NCBI GenBank assembly: GCA_009784725.1
Contig: WQXS01000005.1
Span: forward strand, 23,381-87,380
Direction of reading: 5' to 3'
Source: Oscillospiraceae bacterium
GTDB taxonomy: Bacteria > Bacillota > Clostridia > Oscillospirales > Oscillospiraceae
Length of the DNA: 64,000 nucleotides
This document shows positions 51,939-60,698 of the stretch, in pieces (the stretch's first letter is position 1; each line of letters starts with the position of its first letter). The notes beneath the pieces are model-generated. The model was not told the origin of the DNA. It did not search any database and saw only the letters and a list, made by a program, of their open reading frames with translations. Position numbers and translations under genes: made by a program.

Positions 51939-51990
51939 CACAAGAGAACCGTCCCCCTGTGCTGTAACACAAGAGAACCGACCCTCTGTG
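51939..51990. repeat. Two REP-like copies between convergent hicB and kinase genes
   Basis: Two head-to-tail copies: AACACAAGAGAACCGTCCCC followed by CTGTGCTGT, then AACACAAGAGAACCGACCCT followed by CTGTGTT. The right end touches the stop codon of the LytS-type kinase, and the left end is 19 bases from the hicB stop. Probable transcription ends for both genes. Confidence 0.7.
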
Positions 51991-53292
51991 TTATTCGCAT
52001 ATGGGGATTGTTATTGTTACGGTTGTGCCGTGAGAGGGTTGGCTTTGGATGTCGAGGGTGCCGTTTACCATGGCGGATAGCCGGGTTTTGACGTTTTTCA
52101 GGCCTGTGCTTGTTTGCTTTTCGCCGGTGTCCGGAAGGGTTGTGTCAAAGCCTGCTCCGTCGTCGGTGATGGTTATTTTTATCTCGTTATTTATCTTGTG
52201 TACGGATATACTTATATTCCCGCCGGTTTCTCTTTTTGATGTTATTCCGTGCCTGACTGCGTTTTCTACTATCGGTTGTATTGAAAGTGCCGGCAGGTTG
52301 AAGTTCCGCACCGTTATATCGTAGGTTATGTTGAGTTTATCTTTAAAGCGTTTTTGCTCGATTGAAAGGTATTTTTCAACGTGCTTCAGCTCGGTTTCAA
52401 AGCTGACGGGTTCTGTGATTGACAGAGAATCTATGTTGATGCGCAGGTAATTTGCAAACTCCGTTACCGTGTCTGCGGCAAGCTTTGGGTTAACGTTTAT
52501 AAGTGATTTAATTGCTGCAAGTGTGTTGTATATAAAGTGCGGCTGAATTTGACTTGTCATCATGGCTATGCGGCCCCGGGTTAGTTCGAGTTCCTTTTGT
52601 TTAATCCGCGCAGAAAGGTCGATTTGAGTTCCCGCAAAATATATCAGGATACTAAGCGTTATCGAGAAGATAATAAATTGGATTTCTCCACCCGATAAGA
52701 TGAACAGGAATAACCCTAATGTCGGCAGGATAATATATGATAAGAGCGAGTACAACTCTTTTCTGCCAAGTATTTTCCTGTGAGCTATAAGAATCGTGAA
52801 TGTGATTACTGTCCAGATTGATGTGGTTACATTACTGAGCATAAAAATTTCACGGAATACAACATGGTTGCTTTCGTCATAATAGAAAAATAAGCCGGTA
52901 AACGGAGATGTCACCGACAACAAAAGATTAATCATTACCGCCGCCGCTGCTGTGTATGCCGAATACTTTACAAGCCTTGAGGGTTCTTTTTTGTTTTCTA
53001 TCGTGACCATCGTCAGTTTTATCTGCAACAGAAGCAGCACCTGCGTTGACACCTGATAAATAGTGGCCGACCATGTAAGCACCGGATTATATGCCGGGTT
53101 TGGGTTTCCGTATAAAAACTGTCCAATCAGGTATGATAAAAGCAGCACAAAATTGATTAAGATTACACCCGTAAAAATTTTTGTCTGCTTTTCTTTGTTA
53201 AATTCATTTATTAATATAAAGAAAATTATTACTATATTAATAAGTATGCAAAAGATAATAAGCGCTGCATTTATAGCGTTGGCATTTGACAT
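51991..53292 (-). CDS. LytS/YesM-type sensor histidine kinase
   Basis: A 433-residue membrane kinase. About seven hydrophobic helices fill residues 8-225. The His_kinase domain follows, with phospho-accepting His252 in QIQPHFIYNTL, and the ATPase part has IVENAVRHGI and DDGAGFD. Such kinases normally pair with a LytTR or AraC-type regulator, but none is adjacent. AAAGGAG lies 7 bases before the start, and the gene begins 15 bases after the hybrid kinase stop, so it is last in the MetQ/kinase operon. The seven-helix sensor suggests detection of a membrane or small-molecule signal. Confidence 0.92.
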   Translation of the reverse strand: MSNANAINAALIIFCILINIVIIFFILINEFNKEKQTKIFTGVILINFVLLLSYLIGQFLYGNPNPAYNPVLTWSATIYQVSTQVLLLLQIKLTMVTIENKKEPSRLVKYSAYTAAAAVMINLLLSVTSPFTGLFFYYDESNHVVFREIFMLSNVTTSIWTVITFTILIAHRKILGRKELYSLLSYIILPTLGLFLFILSGGEIQFIIFSITLSILIYFAGTQIDLSARIKQKELELTRGRIAMMTSQIQPHFIYNTLAAIKSLINVNPKLAADTVTEFANYLRINIDSLSITEPVSFETELKHVEKYLSIEQKRFKDKLNITYDITVRNFNLPALSIQPIVENAVRHGITSKRETGGNISISVHKINNEIKITITDDGAGFDTTLPDTGEKQTSTGLKNVKTRLSAMVNGTLDIQSQPSHGTTVTITIPICE

Positions 53293-53307
53293 GTTACGGC
53301 TCCTTTT

Positions 53308-56300
53308 CTATAGCAGCTCGTCTATTTCTGCAATTGCTTCGTCGTAGTCGAAGGTAATGTTGTGTTGCAGGATTTTGTCGATGTGTTCTTTGTAGGGCGG
53401 GCTAAATGAGGTGTTATGCAGAATGTCTATAATCTCATTTATTTTATCTGCGTCGTAGTTGCCGAATGCTTCCTTCAGTACTGTCAGTTTTTCTTTTAAA
53501 TCCTCAATGTCAAAGGTTTCATCGCTTTGAGCAGTTTCATTTTTCGATAAAACATTTTGAATATTGTTAATTAGTATATTGAGATTGTTAATAAATTCCG
53601 GAAGATTTTCATCTATGTAACCGGTGTTATCTTTGAGACCTGCTTCTTCGAGTGCACCGGCTGCTTCGGATATATCCTTTGCTCCTATGTTTGCAGATGC
53701 ACTTTTTAAGGCGTGAACATGAGTCGTTAAAAGCGGAATGTCCCGGTTTTCCATACACTTTCGGATTTCCTCAAGCTTATCATTTACATTATTGCAGTAA
53801 ACACCAAGAACATTTATATATCCCTTTTCGGTCCCGCCTGTTAAGGTTATACCCGTCTTCGTATCAATGCCTTCAATTATAATAAAACTGTCATCCTTGT
53901 CGTCATGTTCTTTATTTGCCGCAACTTTCTTTTCATCCGGTATCCATTTTTCCAAAATCCTGCCGAGCAGGTCCGTGTCGATCGGCTTTGAAAGGAAGTC
54001 GCTGAACCCGTGTTCCAAAAACATCTCTTTCATTCCGGCAATTGCATTTGCAGTCAGGGCAATTATCGGTATATTTGCAAAATTTATGTTTACCAATCCC
54101 ATTTTCTTTATATATGCAACCGCTTCTATACCATCCATATCCGGCATCATATGGTCCATGAATATTATGTCGTAACGTGTCTTTTCCATTGCATCGAATG
54201 ATTCTTTTGCATTTTCGCAAAGGTCTATCTGCATGTTGTACGGCAGCATAAGCCCTCTTGCGACAACAAGGTTCATGCTGATATCATCAACAACAAGGAT
54301 TTTTGCTTCGGGTGCAGTGAAACCGACGGCGAATTTTCTGTAGAAATCCCTGTTCGAGCTGTCTGAAATACCATTTAGAATATTTGCCACAGGTAAAGAG
54401 TATATGGGCGTTGTGAGCAGCTTGACATTTCTCTCCTCCACCTGTTCTCCAAACCCGGCAATTAATATTATTTCCGTGTTTACGTTAACTTCGCTCAGGA
54501 TGGCTGTCTCATTATCGTACAATTCCTTTGATATGAACGCAAAAGCGTAAGCACCGCCTGCAAGCTCCATATGAAACTCAATCACATCGGATATGAGAAC
54601 ATAGTCTACATGCAGATCCATTAATGTACTTGCCAATACATCCATGCGGCTGTATGAGTCATCATAAATAAGCACTTTTTTATTAATTAAGTCACTGACA
54701 TATGCAAAGCATTCAACTCCGCCTATTCCTTGCGGAATTGTGACATCGAATATTGTCCCTTCCCCGTATTCGGACTTGACAGCAATATCACCGCCCATCG
54801 CTTTGATGAAGTTATGTGTTATTGAAAGACCGAGCCCGGTTCCTTCTACGCTTCTGTTTTTGTCAAGGTCAAAGCGCACAAATTCACTAAATAATAAATC
54901 GAGGTCTTCTTCCTTAATTCCGATACCGCTGTCCTCAACGGTGAATTTAAGAATAATTTTTTCTGCGTTAATAAACTCATATGTTGCTTTAAATGAAACA
55001 AATCCATGATCCGTGTACTTTACGGCATTGCTTATTATATTCAATAAAATCTGGCGCATCCTGACCTCGTCACCTATCAGGATACTTGGGATTTGGCAGT
55101 CTATTTCCACATCAAAACGAAGGTTTACATCCAAAGCTCTTGCTTTAATGATATTTATGACATCGCTTACAAGTGACGGGAATGAGTAGCTGTCGGACTG
55201 CACATCAAGCTGACCGCTTTCGATTTTTGAAAAGTCAAGTACATCATTGATAATATCCAGAAGATTTACGCCCGCCTGTTTTATCGCAGCAGTGTATTCC
55301 ATTGCAGTTTCGGGCATATCCTCGCGCATAGCAAGCTCCGCCATACCGAGAATCGCATTCATCGGTGTGCGTATTTCATGTGACATCCTCGCAAGAAAAT
55401 TGCTTTTTGCACGGCTTTCTTCTTCGGCTTTTTCATTGCGTACAATATTATCTGCCATGTCATCAAACGAGTTTGCAAGTACGCCGAATTCATCCTTGAC
55501 TTCAGATTTTATTCGAAACTGTCTTTCTCCCGAGCTGAATCTTGAAATACCGAGGAGCAGTGTTTTTATGTTTCCGGTAAGATAGGATGAGAGCAAAATT
55601 GCCATCAGTATTACTACGACCACAAGGCTTAAAGTAATCAGTGCAAGCTGAGTTGTGCTGCGTGTCATGTTTGTGTTTATTGCGTTTGTGATATTGGTTC
55701 TCATGCTGTATGCGGGAGCTGTAAAGTCTTCGATTCCCGCTCCGATTGTAACAAACGCAAAACCCCGTTTTGTCCCTTGTACTTCGGGTGAATACTGCCC
55801 TGTGTAATACGCAATTGCTCCTGCTGTGGTAGGTTTATATATTCCGCTCCAAAGGATGTAAAACGAGCCCGAACCGCCGTTTTCCGTGAGATTCATCCAG
55901 CCCGTGCATTGCGGGGCATTATTCAGATACCGCCCGTCAAGACCGACATAACCTGCAGCGGTGAGTGCTCTTGCAGGCGTTTTGTCACGTGACTGATAAT
56001 CCAGAATTTCATTTCCGTCAGCATCCTTGACTGCATTGCCGTCGGGGTCCCGTAATACTCTTTCGCCGAACTGCGGCAGTATCTCTCTGTTATTTTCATT
56101 TTTTGCATAGAACTCGCCCCAGCTTGTTCCTTTGCTTGCCCGCTCTGCTGCATCATATTCCCACCAGTTGACTCCTGTTTTAATTTTGCTTAAATTGGAC
56201 ATCTCCCACTGCGGGTTTGCTTCAAGCCACTCGAAGCCGCTTGACGATGCCCAAAGATAAAACGGTGTATCGTCTGCGGGAATTGTATTGCCGTCTGCAT

Positions 56301-57603
56301 CCAATATAGGTATTGTTCTGAATCTGCCCGGTTCAAACTCCTCTTTTTTAAAGCCGCCGTTAATATAGTCTCTTTCAAGCTTTATCGTTCCTTCAAGCCA
56401 GGGTACCTGCGGCTCACCGGTAATCGGGTTATACCCGACAATGGAATGATGGCGCGGATGGCAAATGCTCCGGCTTTTGTAGTCCCAAATAAACGCATAG
56501 TTCCCGTCTTGAGGGCTTGGCAATAAAGTGTACCGTTCGTGCATGGGGTTCACGTAATCCACAAACTCCATTATATGGTCATGATTAAGCGCCATTGTAA
56601 TATACCCGACTCTTACATCACCGTCATAAACAGGTGTACCCCAGCGTATTATTCCTTCAAAACGCTGACCTACAGGATTTTCAAGCCCCGCAAAGGCCTG
56701 TGTCCTTGCATACTCCACAAATTCATCCGTCGGGAGTGCTCCGGTTTTTCTTAACTCGTCAATTCTCGGATGCGACTGATTAATTACACCCGGGTCTTCG
56801 CTGAGCAATACGCCGGGTGTCAGCATTCCGATAAAGTCCGTCCCGACATATGCACCTATGACATCGGAAACATATATTTCACCCCGCTCGAGTTTTTGCA
56901 TATCTTCCCAATAATTTTCGGCTCTGATATACGTGTTGTTATTGTCGGATATATCAACCTTGTTCGGGTTTAAGGGGTAATGTATTTTGGCGGAATCCGG
57001 GTTTGTATACTTAATCAGCTCATTGCCGTTTAAGTCAATAAACGTTATTTCATCGTACAGCGGTACGTTTTCAAGATACTGCTCGAAAAATTCGGGCGGT
57101 CTGTTGCGAAAGCTGCTCCCGTACAAAATATCATCATTTTCAATATTTGTTGAAACATTATCCGCATCATAAAATTCAAACGGTACTTTTTCCACCCATG
57201 TCATTGCATCATCGGAAAGAACCCACTCGCCGGGTCTTACAAGCCTTCCGTTTTTGTTGTCGGAAAACGACTTGTATACCTCAAGCTCACGGGGCAGGTC
57301 TGCAAGCAGATGTATATCGTTATCACGCTGGTCCAGAAAGGCTGCAACTTCAAGGGCAAGGTCGGTGGTCAGCCTTTCCAGGTTTTCTCTCGACCCGTCA
57401 TTTAATGCACGCTCGGCGTCCTGCACTGCAATATCACGAAGAACATTACCAAGAACCCTGATTTGAGTCAGGGCTATAACAGTAAGTAATGCAAGAGGAA
57501 CCACTTTTGTTACAAGGAAAATAATAATCAATTTAGGACGAAGGTTTAAGTTGATTTTATTAAGTAACCGTCCGAGTCCGCCTGTTTTATTTGTTCTGCT
57601 CAT
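53308..57603 (-). CDS. Very large hybrid histidine kinase with 600-residue extracellular sensor
   Basis: A 1431-residue protein from ATG 57603; a longer TTG reading to 57660 overlaps a TATAAT-like box and has no site. Membrane helices at about 24-46 and 651-675 enclose a roughly 600-residue extracellular region, with a double-Cache-like core and a long insertion. HAMP, then His742 in SHEIRTPMN, then the ATPase motif EGTGLGLSI follow. A first receiver-like domain (KKVLIYDDSYSRMD onward) lacks the phospho-acceptor Asp, the second is intact (DIIFMDHMMPDMDG), and an Hpt-like domain (HALKSASANIG) and a helical tail end the protein. Confidence 0.9.
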   Translation of the reverse strand: MSRTNKTGGLGRLLNKINLNLRPKLIIIFLVTKVVPLALLTVIALTQIRVLGNVLRDIAVQDAERALNDGSRENLERLTTDLALEVAAFLDQRDNDIHLLADLPRELEVYKSFSDNKNGRLVRPGEWVLSDDAMTWVEKVPFEFYDADNVSTNIENDDILYGSSFRNRPPEFFEQYLENVPLYDEITFIDLNGNELIKYTNPDSAKIHYPLNPNKVDISDNNNTYIRAENYWEDMQKLERGEIYVSDVIGAYVGTDFIGMLTPGVLLSEDPGVINQSHPRIDELRKTGALPTDEFVEYARTQAFAGLENPVGQRFEGIIRWGTPVYDGDVRVGYITMALNHDHIMEFVDYVNPMHERYTLLPSPQDGNYAFIWDYKSRSICHPRHHSIVGYNPITGEPQVPWLEGTIKLERDYINGGFKKEEFEPGRFRTIPILDADGNTIPADDTPFYLWASSSGFEWLEANPQWEMSNLSKIKTGVNWWEYDAAERASKGTSWGEFYAKNENNREILPQFGERVLRDPDGNAVKDADGNEILDYQSRDKTPARALTAAGYVGLDGRYLNNAPQCTGWMNLTENGGSGSFYILWSGIYKPTTAGAIAYYTGQYSPEVQGTKRGFAFVTIGAGIEDFTAPAYSMRTNITNAINTNMTRSTTQLALITLSLVVVVILMAILLSSYLTGNIKTLLLGISRFSSGERQFRIKSEVKDEFGVLANSFDDMADNIVRNEKAEEESRAKSNFLARMSHEIRTPMNAILGMAELAMREDMPETAMEYTAAIKQAGVNLLDIINDVLDFSKIESGQLDVQSDSYSFPSLVSDVINIIKARALDVNLRFDVEIDCQIPSILIGDEVRMRQILLNIISNAVKYTDHGFVSFKATYEFINAEKIILKFTVEDSGIGIKEEDLDLLFSEFVRFDLDKNRSVEGTGLGLSITHNFIKAMGGDIAVKSEYGEGTIFDVTIPQGIGGVECFAYVSDLINKKVLIYDDSYSRMDVLASTLMDLHVDYVLISDVIEFHMELAGGAYAFAFISKELYDNETAILSEVNVNTEIILIAGFGEQVEERNVKLLTTPIYSLPVANILNGISDSSNRDFYRKFAVGFTAPEAKILVVDDISMNLVVARGLMLPYNMQIDLCENAKESFDAMEKTRYDIIFMDHMMPDMDGIEAVAYIKKMGLVNINFANIPIIALTANAIAGMKEMFLEHGFSDFLSKPIDTDLLGRILEKWIPDEKKVAANKEHDDKDDSFIIIEGIDTKTGITLTGGTEKGYINVLGVYCNNVNDKLEEIRKCMENRDIPLLTTHVHALKSASANIGAKDISEAAGALEEAGLKDNTGYIDENLPEFINNLNILINNIQNVLSKNETAQSDETFDIEDLKEKLTVLKEAFGNYDADKINEIIDILHNTSFSPPYKEHIDKILQHNITFDYDEAIAEIDELL

Positions 57604-57681
57604 CTTATAATCTTTCGGTTTGTATACTGTATTTACATTATAGTAAAATTGTGTACGCAAACTGTGCCAAATAATGATTGA

Positions 57682-59601
57682 TTATACATCTAAATATTTC
57701 ATTAATATGTTGTTTACACTGTCGTTATTGACAGGTTTGCTGAGGTGGTCGTTCATGCCGGAATTTATGCAGTCCTTGACATCATCATCAAAAGCGTTTG
57801 CAGTCAAAGCGATGATCGGTATTTCTTTTGCTCTCGGTAAATCAAGAGCACGGATGCTCCGTGTTGCGTCATATCCGTCCATAACAGGCATTCTGATATC
57901 CATAAAAATCAAATCATATTTTTCCGGGCTTTCGGTAAACTTCTCTACAGCTTCCTCGCCGTTATCGGCGCTGTCAATTGTTATTCCTAAGTCTTCGAGA
58001 AGTGATATTATAACGAAACGGTTACTTAACATGTCATCCACAACAAGTATTCGTTTATTTTCATAATTACCGGCTTTATTTTCTGCGGAGGCTTTGTTTT
58101 CTGCAGAGTCTTCAGTGGAGCCGGAGTAATTTTTGTATGCGGAGGCTTCTGTAGACCCGGAAACTTCAATGGCCGCATCGCCTTTTGAGTAAACATCGGT
58201 ATTTTCATTGCCATACGCAAGAAGCACTGTGAAAGTGAATCTTGCACCTTTATCAGGTTCGGACTCTACCCAAATCTTTCCGCCCATGGCACTGACAAGG
58301 CGTTTGGAAATAGCAAGGCCCAAGCCTGTGCCGCCAAATCTGCGGGTTATTCCGGATTCTACCTGTTCAAAGGCTTTAAAGAGATTTTCCTGATCTTCAT
58401 CAGAGATACCAATCCCGTCGTCTGTCACATCAAAACGAAACTTGCAATTACCGCCGGTTCTTCCATCAAATCTTACATCCACTTGAATATTGCCGTTTTC
58501 CGGTGAGAATTTAACTGCATTTGAAAGCAGGTTTGTGATAACCTGTGTCAGACGCTGGTCGTCTCCGATTACGGTAAATGTGATTTTTTTATCAATATCT
58601 ACATTAATTGTCTGCTTCTTGTTATTTGAATCAACATTAACAACGGTAAGCGCATTATTGATTATATCTTTTATATTAAATTCAACGTTTGAAAGCATCA
58701 TCTTGCCCGCTTCTATTTTTGACAAGTCAAGTATGTCGTTTATGATGCCGAGCAGATGAGTTGATGCGGTTTCTATTTCGTCAAATGCGTAATCCTTTTT
58801 GTTTATATCCGGTGCTCTTTTTCCTATTATCGTCATCCCGATTATTGCATTCATGGGTGTGCGTATCTCATGGCTCATGTTTGCAAGAAATTCACTTTTT
58901 GCCTTGCTTGCGACATTTGCCTGTTCAAGTGCGGTTTCCAGCCTTGAGAGAATATTTAGTGTTATTTTCAGCGTAAGAACGATGCCTAAGGAAATTGCAA
59001 CGACAACAAATATTATTTGCATCAATACGAAAAAGCGGTTTTCTTCCTGATTGACCGAAATTGTATACTCTGCAATTGCAGTATGTGCATTTGCGAGGCT
59101 GTCAAGCTGTTGATTCAAGCGTTCCATCGATTCCATATTTGTTGCCATCAAAACACTTATATTAAGCATTATTGACGGGTTTGCCAAATTTTCGATACAC
59201 GAATTAATAATTATACGGCTGTTCATAAGGAAAACATTTTGGAACTCGCTTATTACCGGATGATATAAAACCTTAAGTTCTTCGATAGTTATCGCATCCT
59301 CAAGCGCTTTTTCAAACCCGGCGGTATTTTGTTCAAACTGTAAGCTCGCTGTCAAAGTACCCTGCCGGTCACCGTACATGCTCATAACCACAACGTTTCT
59401 CAGTTCAATCATTGACCGGTTTATAAGGTTCGATGCCACTCTCAGATTATTGATGCCTGTCACCTGCTGATTGTGCATTGCCAAGCTTGTTTGGTACAGT
59501 CTTTGTATACCCGATATTCCGAAAATGCCCACGACGGCACAAAGGCATACCACAAGAATATAACCAAATAAAAGTTTATTTGAGATTTTTGTTTTTTTCA
59601 T
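57682..59601 (-). CDS. Hybrid histidine kinase with four-helix-bundle-type sensor
   Basis: A 639-residue kinase. Membrane helices at about 10-30 and 190-212 flank a helical extracellular domain of some 155 residues resembling the 4HB_MCP type. There is no HAMP of full length. His244 lies in SHEIRTPMN, the ATPase motif is GGTGLGLAI, and a Ser/Ala/Asn-rich linker with short repeats (SGSTE, AENKA) leads to a receiver ([19 protein letters not shown]). It lies 57 bases after the MetQ-like lipoprotein gene and 78 bases before the large kinase. Confidence 0.92.
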   Translation of the reverse strand: MKKTKISNKLLFGYILVVCLCAVVGIFGISGIQRLYQTSLAMHNQQVTGINNLRVASNLINRSMIELRNVVVMSMYGDRQGTLTASLQFEQNTAGFEKALEDAITIEELKVLYHPVISEFQNVFLMNSRIIINSCIENLANPSIMLNISVLMATNMESMERLNQQLDSLANAHTAIAEYTISVNQEENRFFVLMQIIFVVVAISLGIVLTLKITLNILSRLETALEQANVASKAKSEFLANMSHEIRTPMNAIIGMTIIGKRAPDINKKDYAFDEIETASTHLLGIINDILDLSKIEAGKMMLSNVEFNIKDIINNALTVVNVDSNNKKQTINVDIDKKITFTVIGDDQRLTQVITNLLSNAVKFSPENGNIQVDVRFDGRTGGNCKFRFDVTDDGIGISDEDQENLFKAFEQVESGITRRFGGTGLGLAISKRLVSAMGGKIWVESEPDKGARFTFTVLLAYGNENTDVYSKGDAAIEVSGSTEASAYKNYSGSTEDSAENKASAENKAGNYENKRILVVDDMLSNRFVIISLLEDLGITIDSADNGEEAVEKFTESPEKYDLIFMDIRMPVMDGYDATRSIRALDLPRAKEIPIIALTANAFDDDVKDCINSGMNDHLSKPVNNDSVNNILMKYLDV

Positions 59602-59658
59602 TTATATATGACCATTCCCGGATAAGTTCAAGTTTTATTCAAACATTTATCCTGCATT

Positions 59659-60570
59659 TTATCTGTAGAAATAATTCGGGCGCTGGAATCCGCTGAACGG
59701 GCTGTCTTCATCCTCAATCGCCTGCCGGAATTCATCGGAGTGGATTATATCCATAATGTCGGAAACATACTGCCGTGCAAGGTCTTCGGTCCGCACTACG
59801 GCAACAATCATGTATCCCTCACGCAGCACTTCACTGTATAATGCATCGGAAAGATTGATTCCGCTTGCATAAGCACGGCCGCCGGATATAACAACGGCAT
59901 CGCTTCCGGCAATTTGCTCCGAATAAAACTCGAATCCGTCAACCAGATTAAATTCAAGCTCCTTCGGATTATCATCAATATCATCCAATGTGACTCTGGA
60001 TATATCCGTATTGTTGTCAAGTGAAATAATATCTGCCTCACGCAGAATACGAAGTGCTCTTGCAAGGTTGGTCGCATCACTTGGAAGTGCGATGGATGAA
60101 CCGGGTTCAATATCACCGAGCGTTTCGAAACGCTCTGAAAGCAATACCATTGAAGCAGTCGGAACTTCTGCGACTGCAGATAATTCAGCATCATGTCCGG
60201 ATTTGAAATTATTTAAGAAATGGCTGTGCTGAAACAGATTTAAATCGATATTACCGTCGGTAAGTGCCATGTTTGTAGCATCCCATTCCGTGAAAATAAT
60301 AGTTTCAATCGTGTAGCCTTTGGATATCAAAGCAGGTGCGATGATTTGCGATATCATATCTGCATACGGGCCGACAAGAATGCCGATTCTTATATGCTTG
60401 CGTTCTTCCACTTCCTCTGATTTTTGCTGCTCGTCAGCAATAATTGATTTTATGTCCGACGATGTGTCCCGGCATCCCGTTACGAGTACCGATGTTATTA
60501 TAATAATCAGTAAAATCGTTATTATTTTGCATTGTGTTCCTTTTCTTCTGCCCCTGCGGTTACCGCCCAT
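59659..60570 (-). CDS. MetQ/NlpA-family substrate-binding lipoprotein
   Basis: A 303-residue lipoprotein from ATG 60570 (an upstream start at 60666 would add residues unlike a signal peptide and would cover the repeat array). The signal peptide ends in LVTGC with Cys33 lipidated. The NlpA fold is visible: RIGILVGPYADMISQIIAPAL, the FQHSHFLNNF segment, the PSDATNLARALRILREA motif and AVVISGGRA. MetQ binds methionine for the MetNI importer, but no metN or metI lies nearby; the downstream genes are sensor kinases. A role as the ligand-binding part of a sensor is a plausible inference. Four 11-bp repeats lie just upstream. Confidence 0.85.
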   Translation of the reverse strand: MGGNRRGRRKGTQCKIITILLIIIITSVLVTGCRDTSSDIKSIIADEQQKSEEVEERKHIRIGILVGPYADMISQIIAPALISKGYTIETIIFTEWDATNMALTDGNIDLNLFQHSHFLNNFKSGHDAELSAVAEVPTASMVLLSERFETLGDIEPGSSIALPSDATNLARALRILREADIISLDNNTDISRVTLDDIDDNPKELEFNLVDGFEFYSEQIAGSDAVVISGGRAYASGINLSDALYSEVLREGYMIVAVVRTEDLARQYVSDIMDIIHSDEFRQAIEDEDSPFSGFQRPNYFYR

Positions 60571-60609
60571 AAATAGTTCTCTCTTTCGTTTTGTTTTATA
60601 TATAACACA

Positions 60610-60653
60610 CCAATAGTACCCAATTAGTGCCACATCAGCACTGATTAAGTACC
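60610..60653 (-). promoter_or_regulatory. Four in-phase 11-bp tandem repeats upstream of the MetQ/kinase operon
   Basis: Plus-strand 11-base steps: CCAATAGTACC, CAATTAGTGCC, ACATCAGCACT, GATTAAGTACC. On the gene strand the core is GGTACTATTGG/GGCACTAATTG. The array lies 40-83 bases before the start, nearly the same distance as at the giant gene, and is followed by TTGGTGTGTTATATATAA, which contains a likely -10. Confidence 0.65.
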
Positions 60654-60698
60654 GGATCGCTGTCATCTATTAAAAATATAATCATCTTATAGTTTCAC

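Noticed and set aside
57604..57660. TTG-initiated N-terminal extension of the giant kinase
   Set aside because: No ribosome site, overlap with a TATAAT-like box, and the extension precedes a normal cytoplasmic N-terminus.
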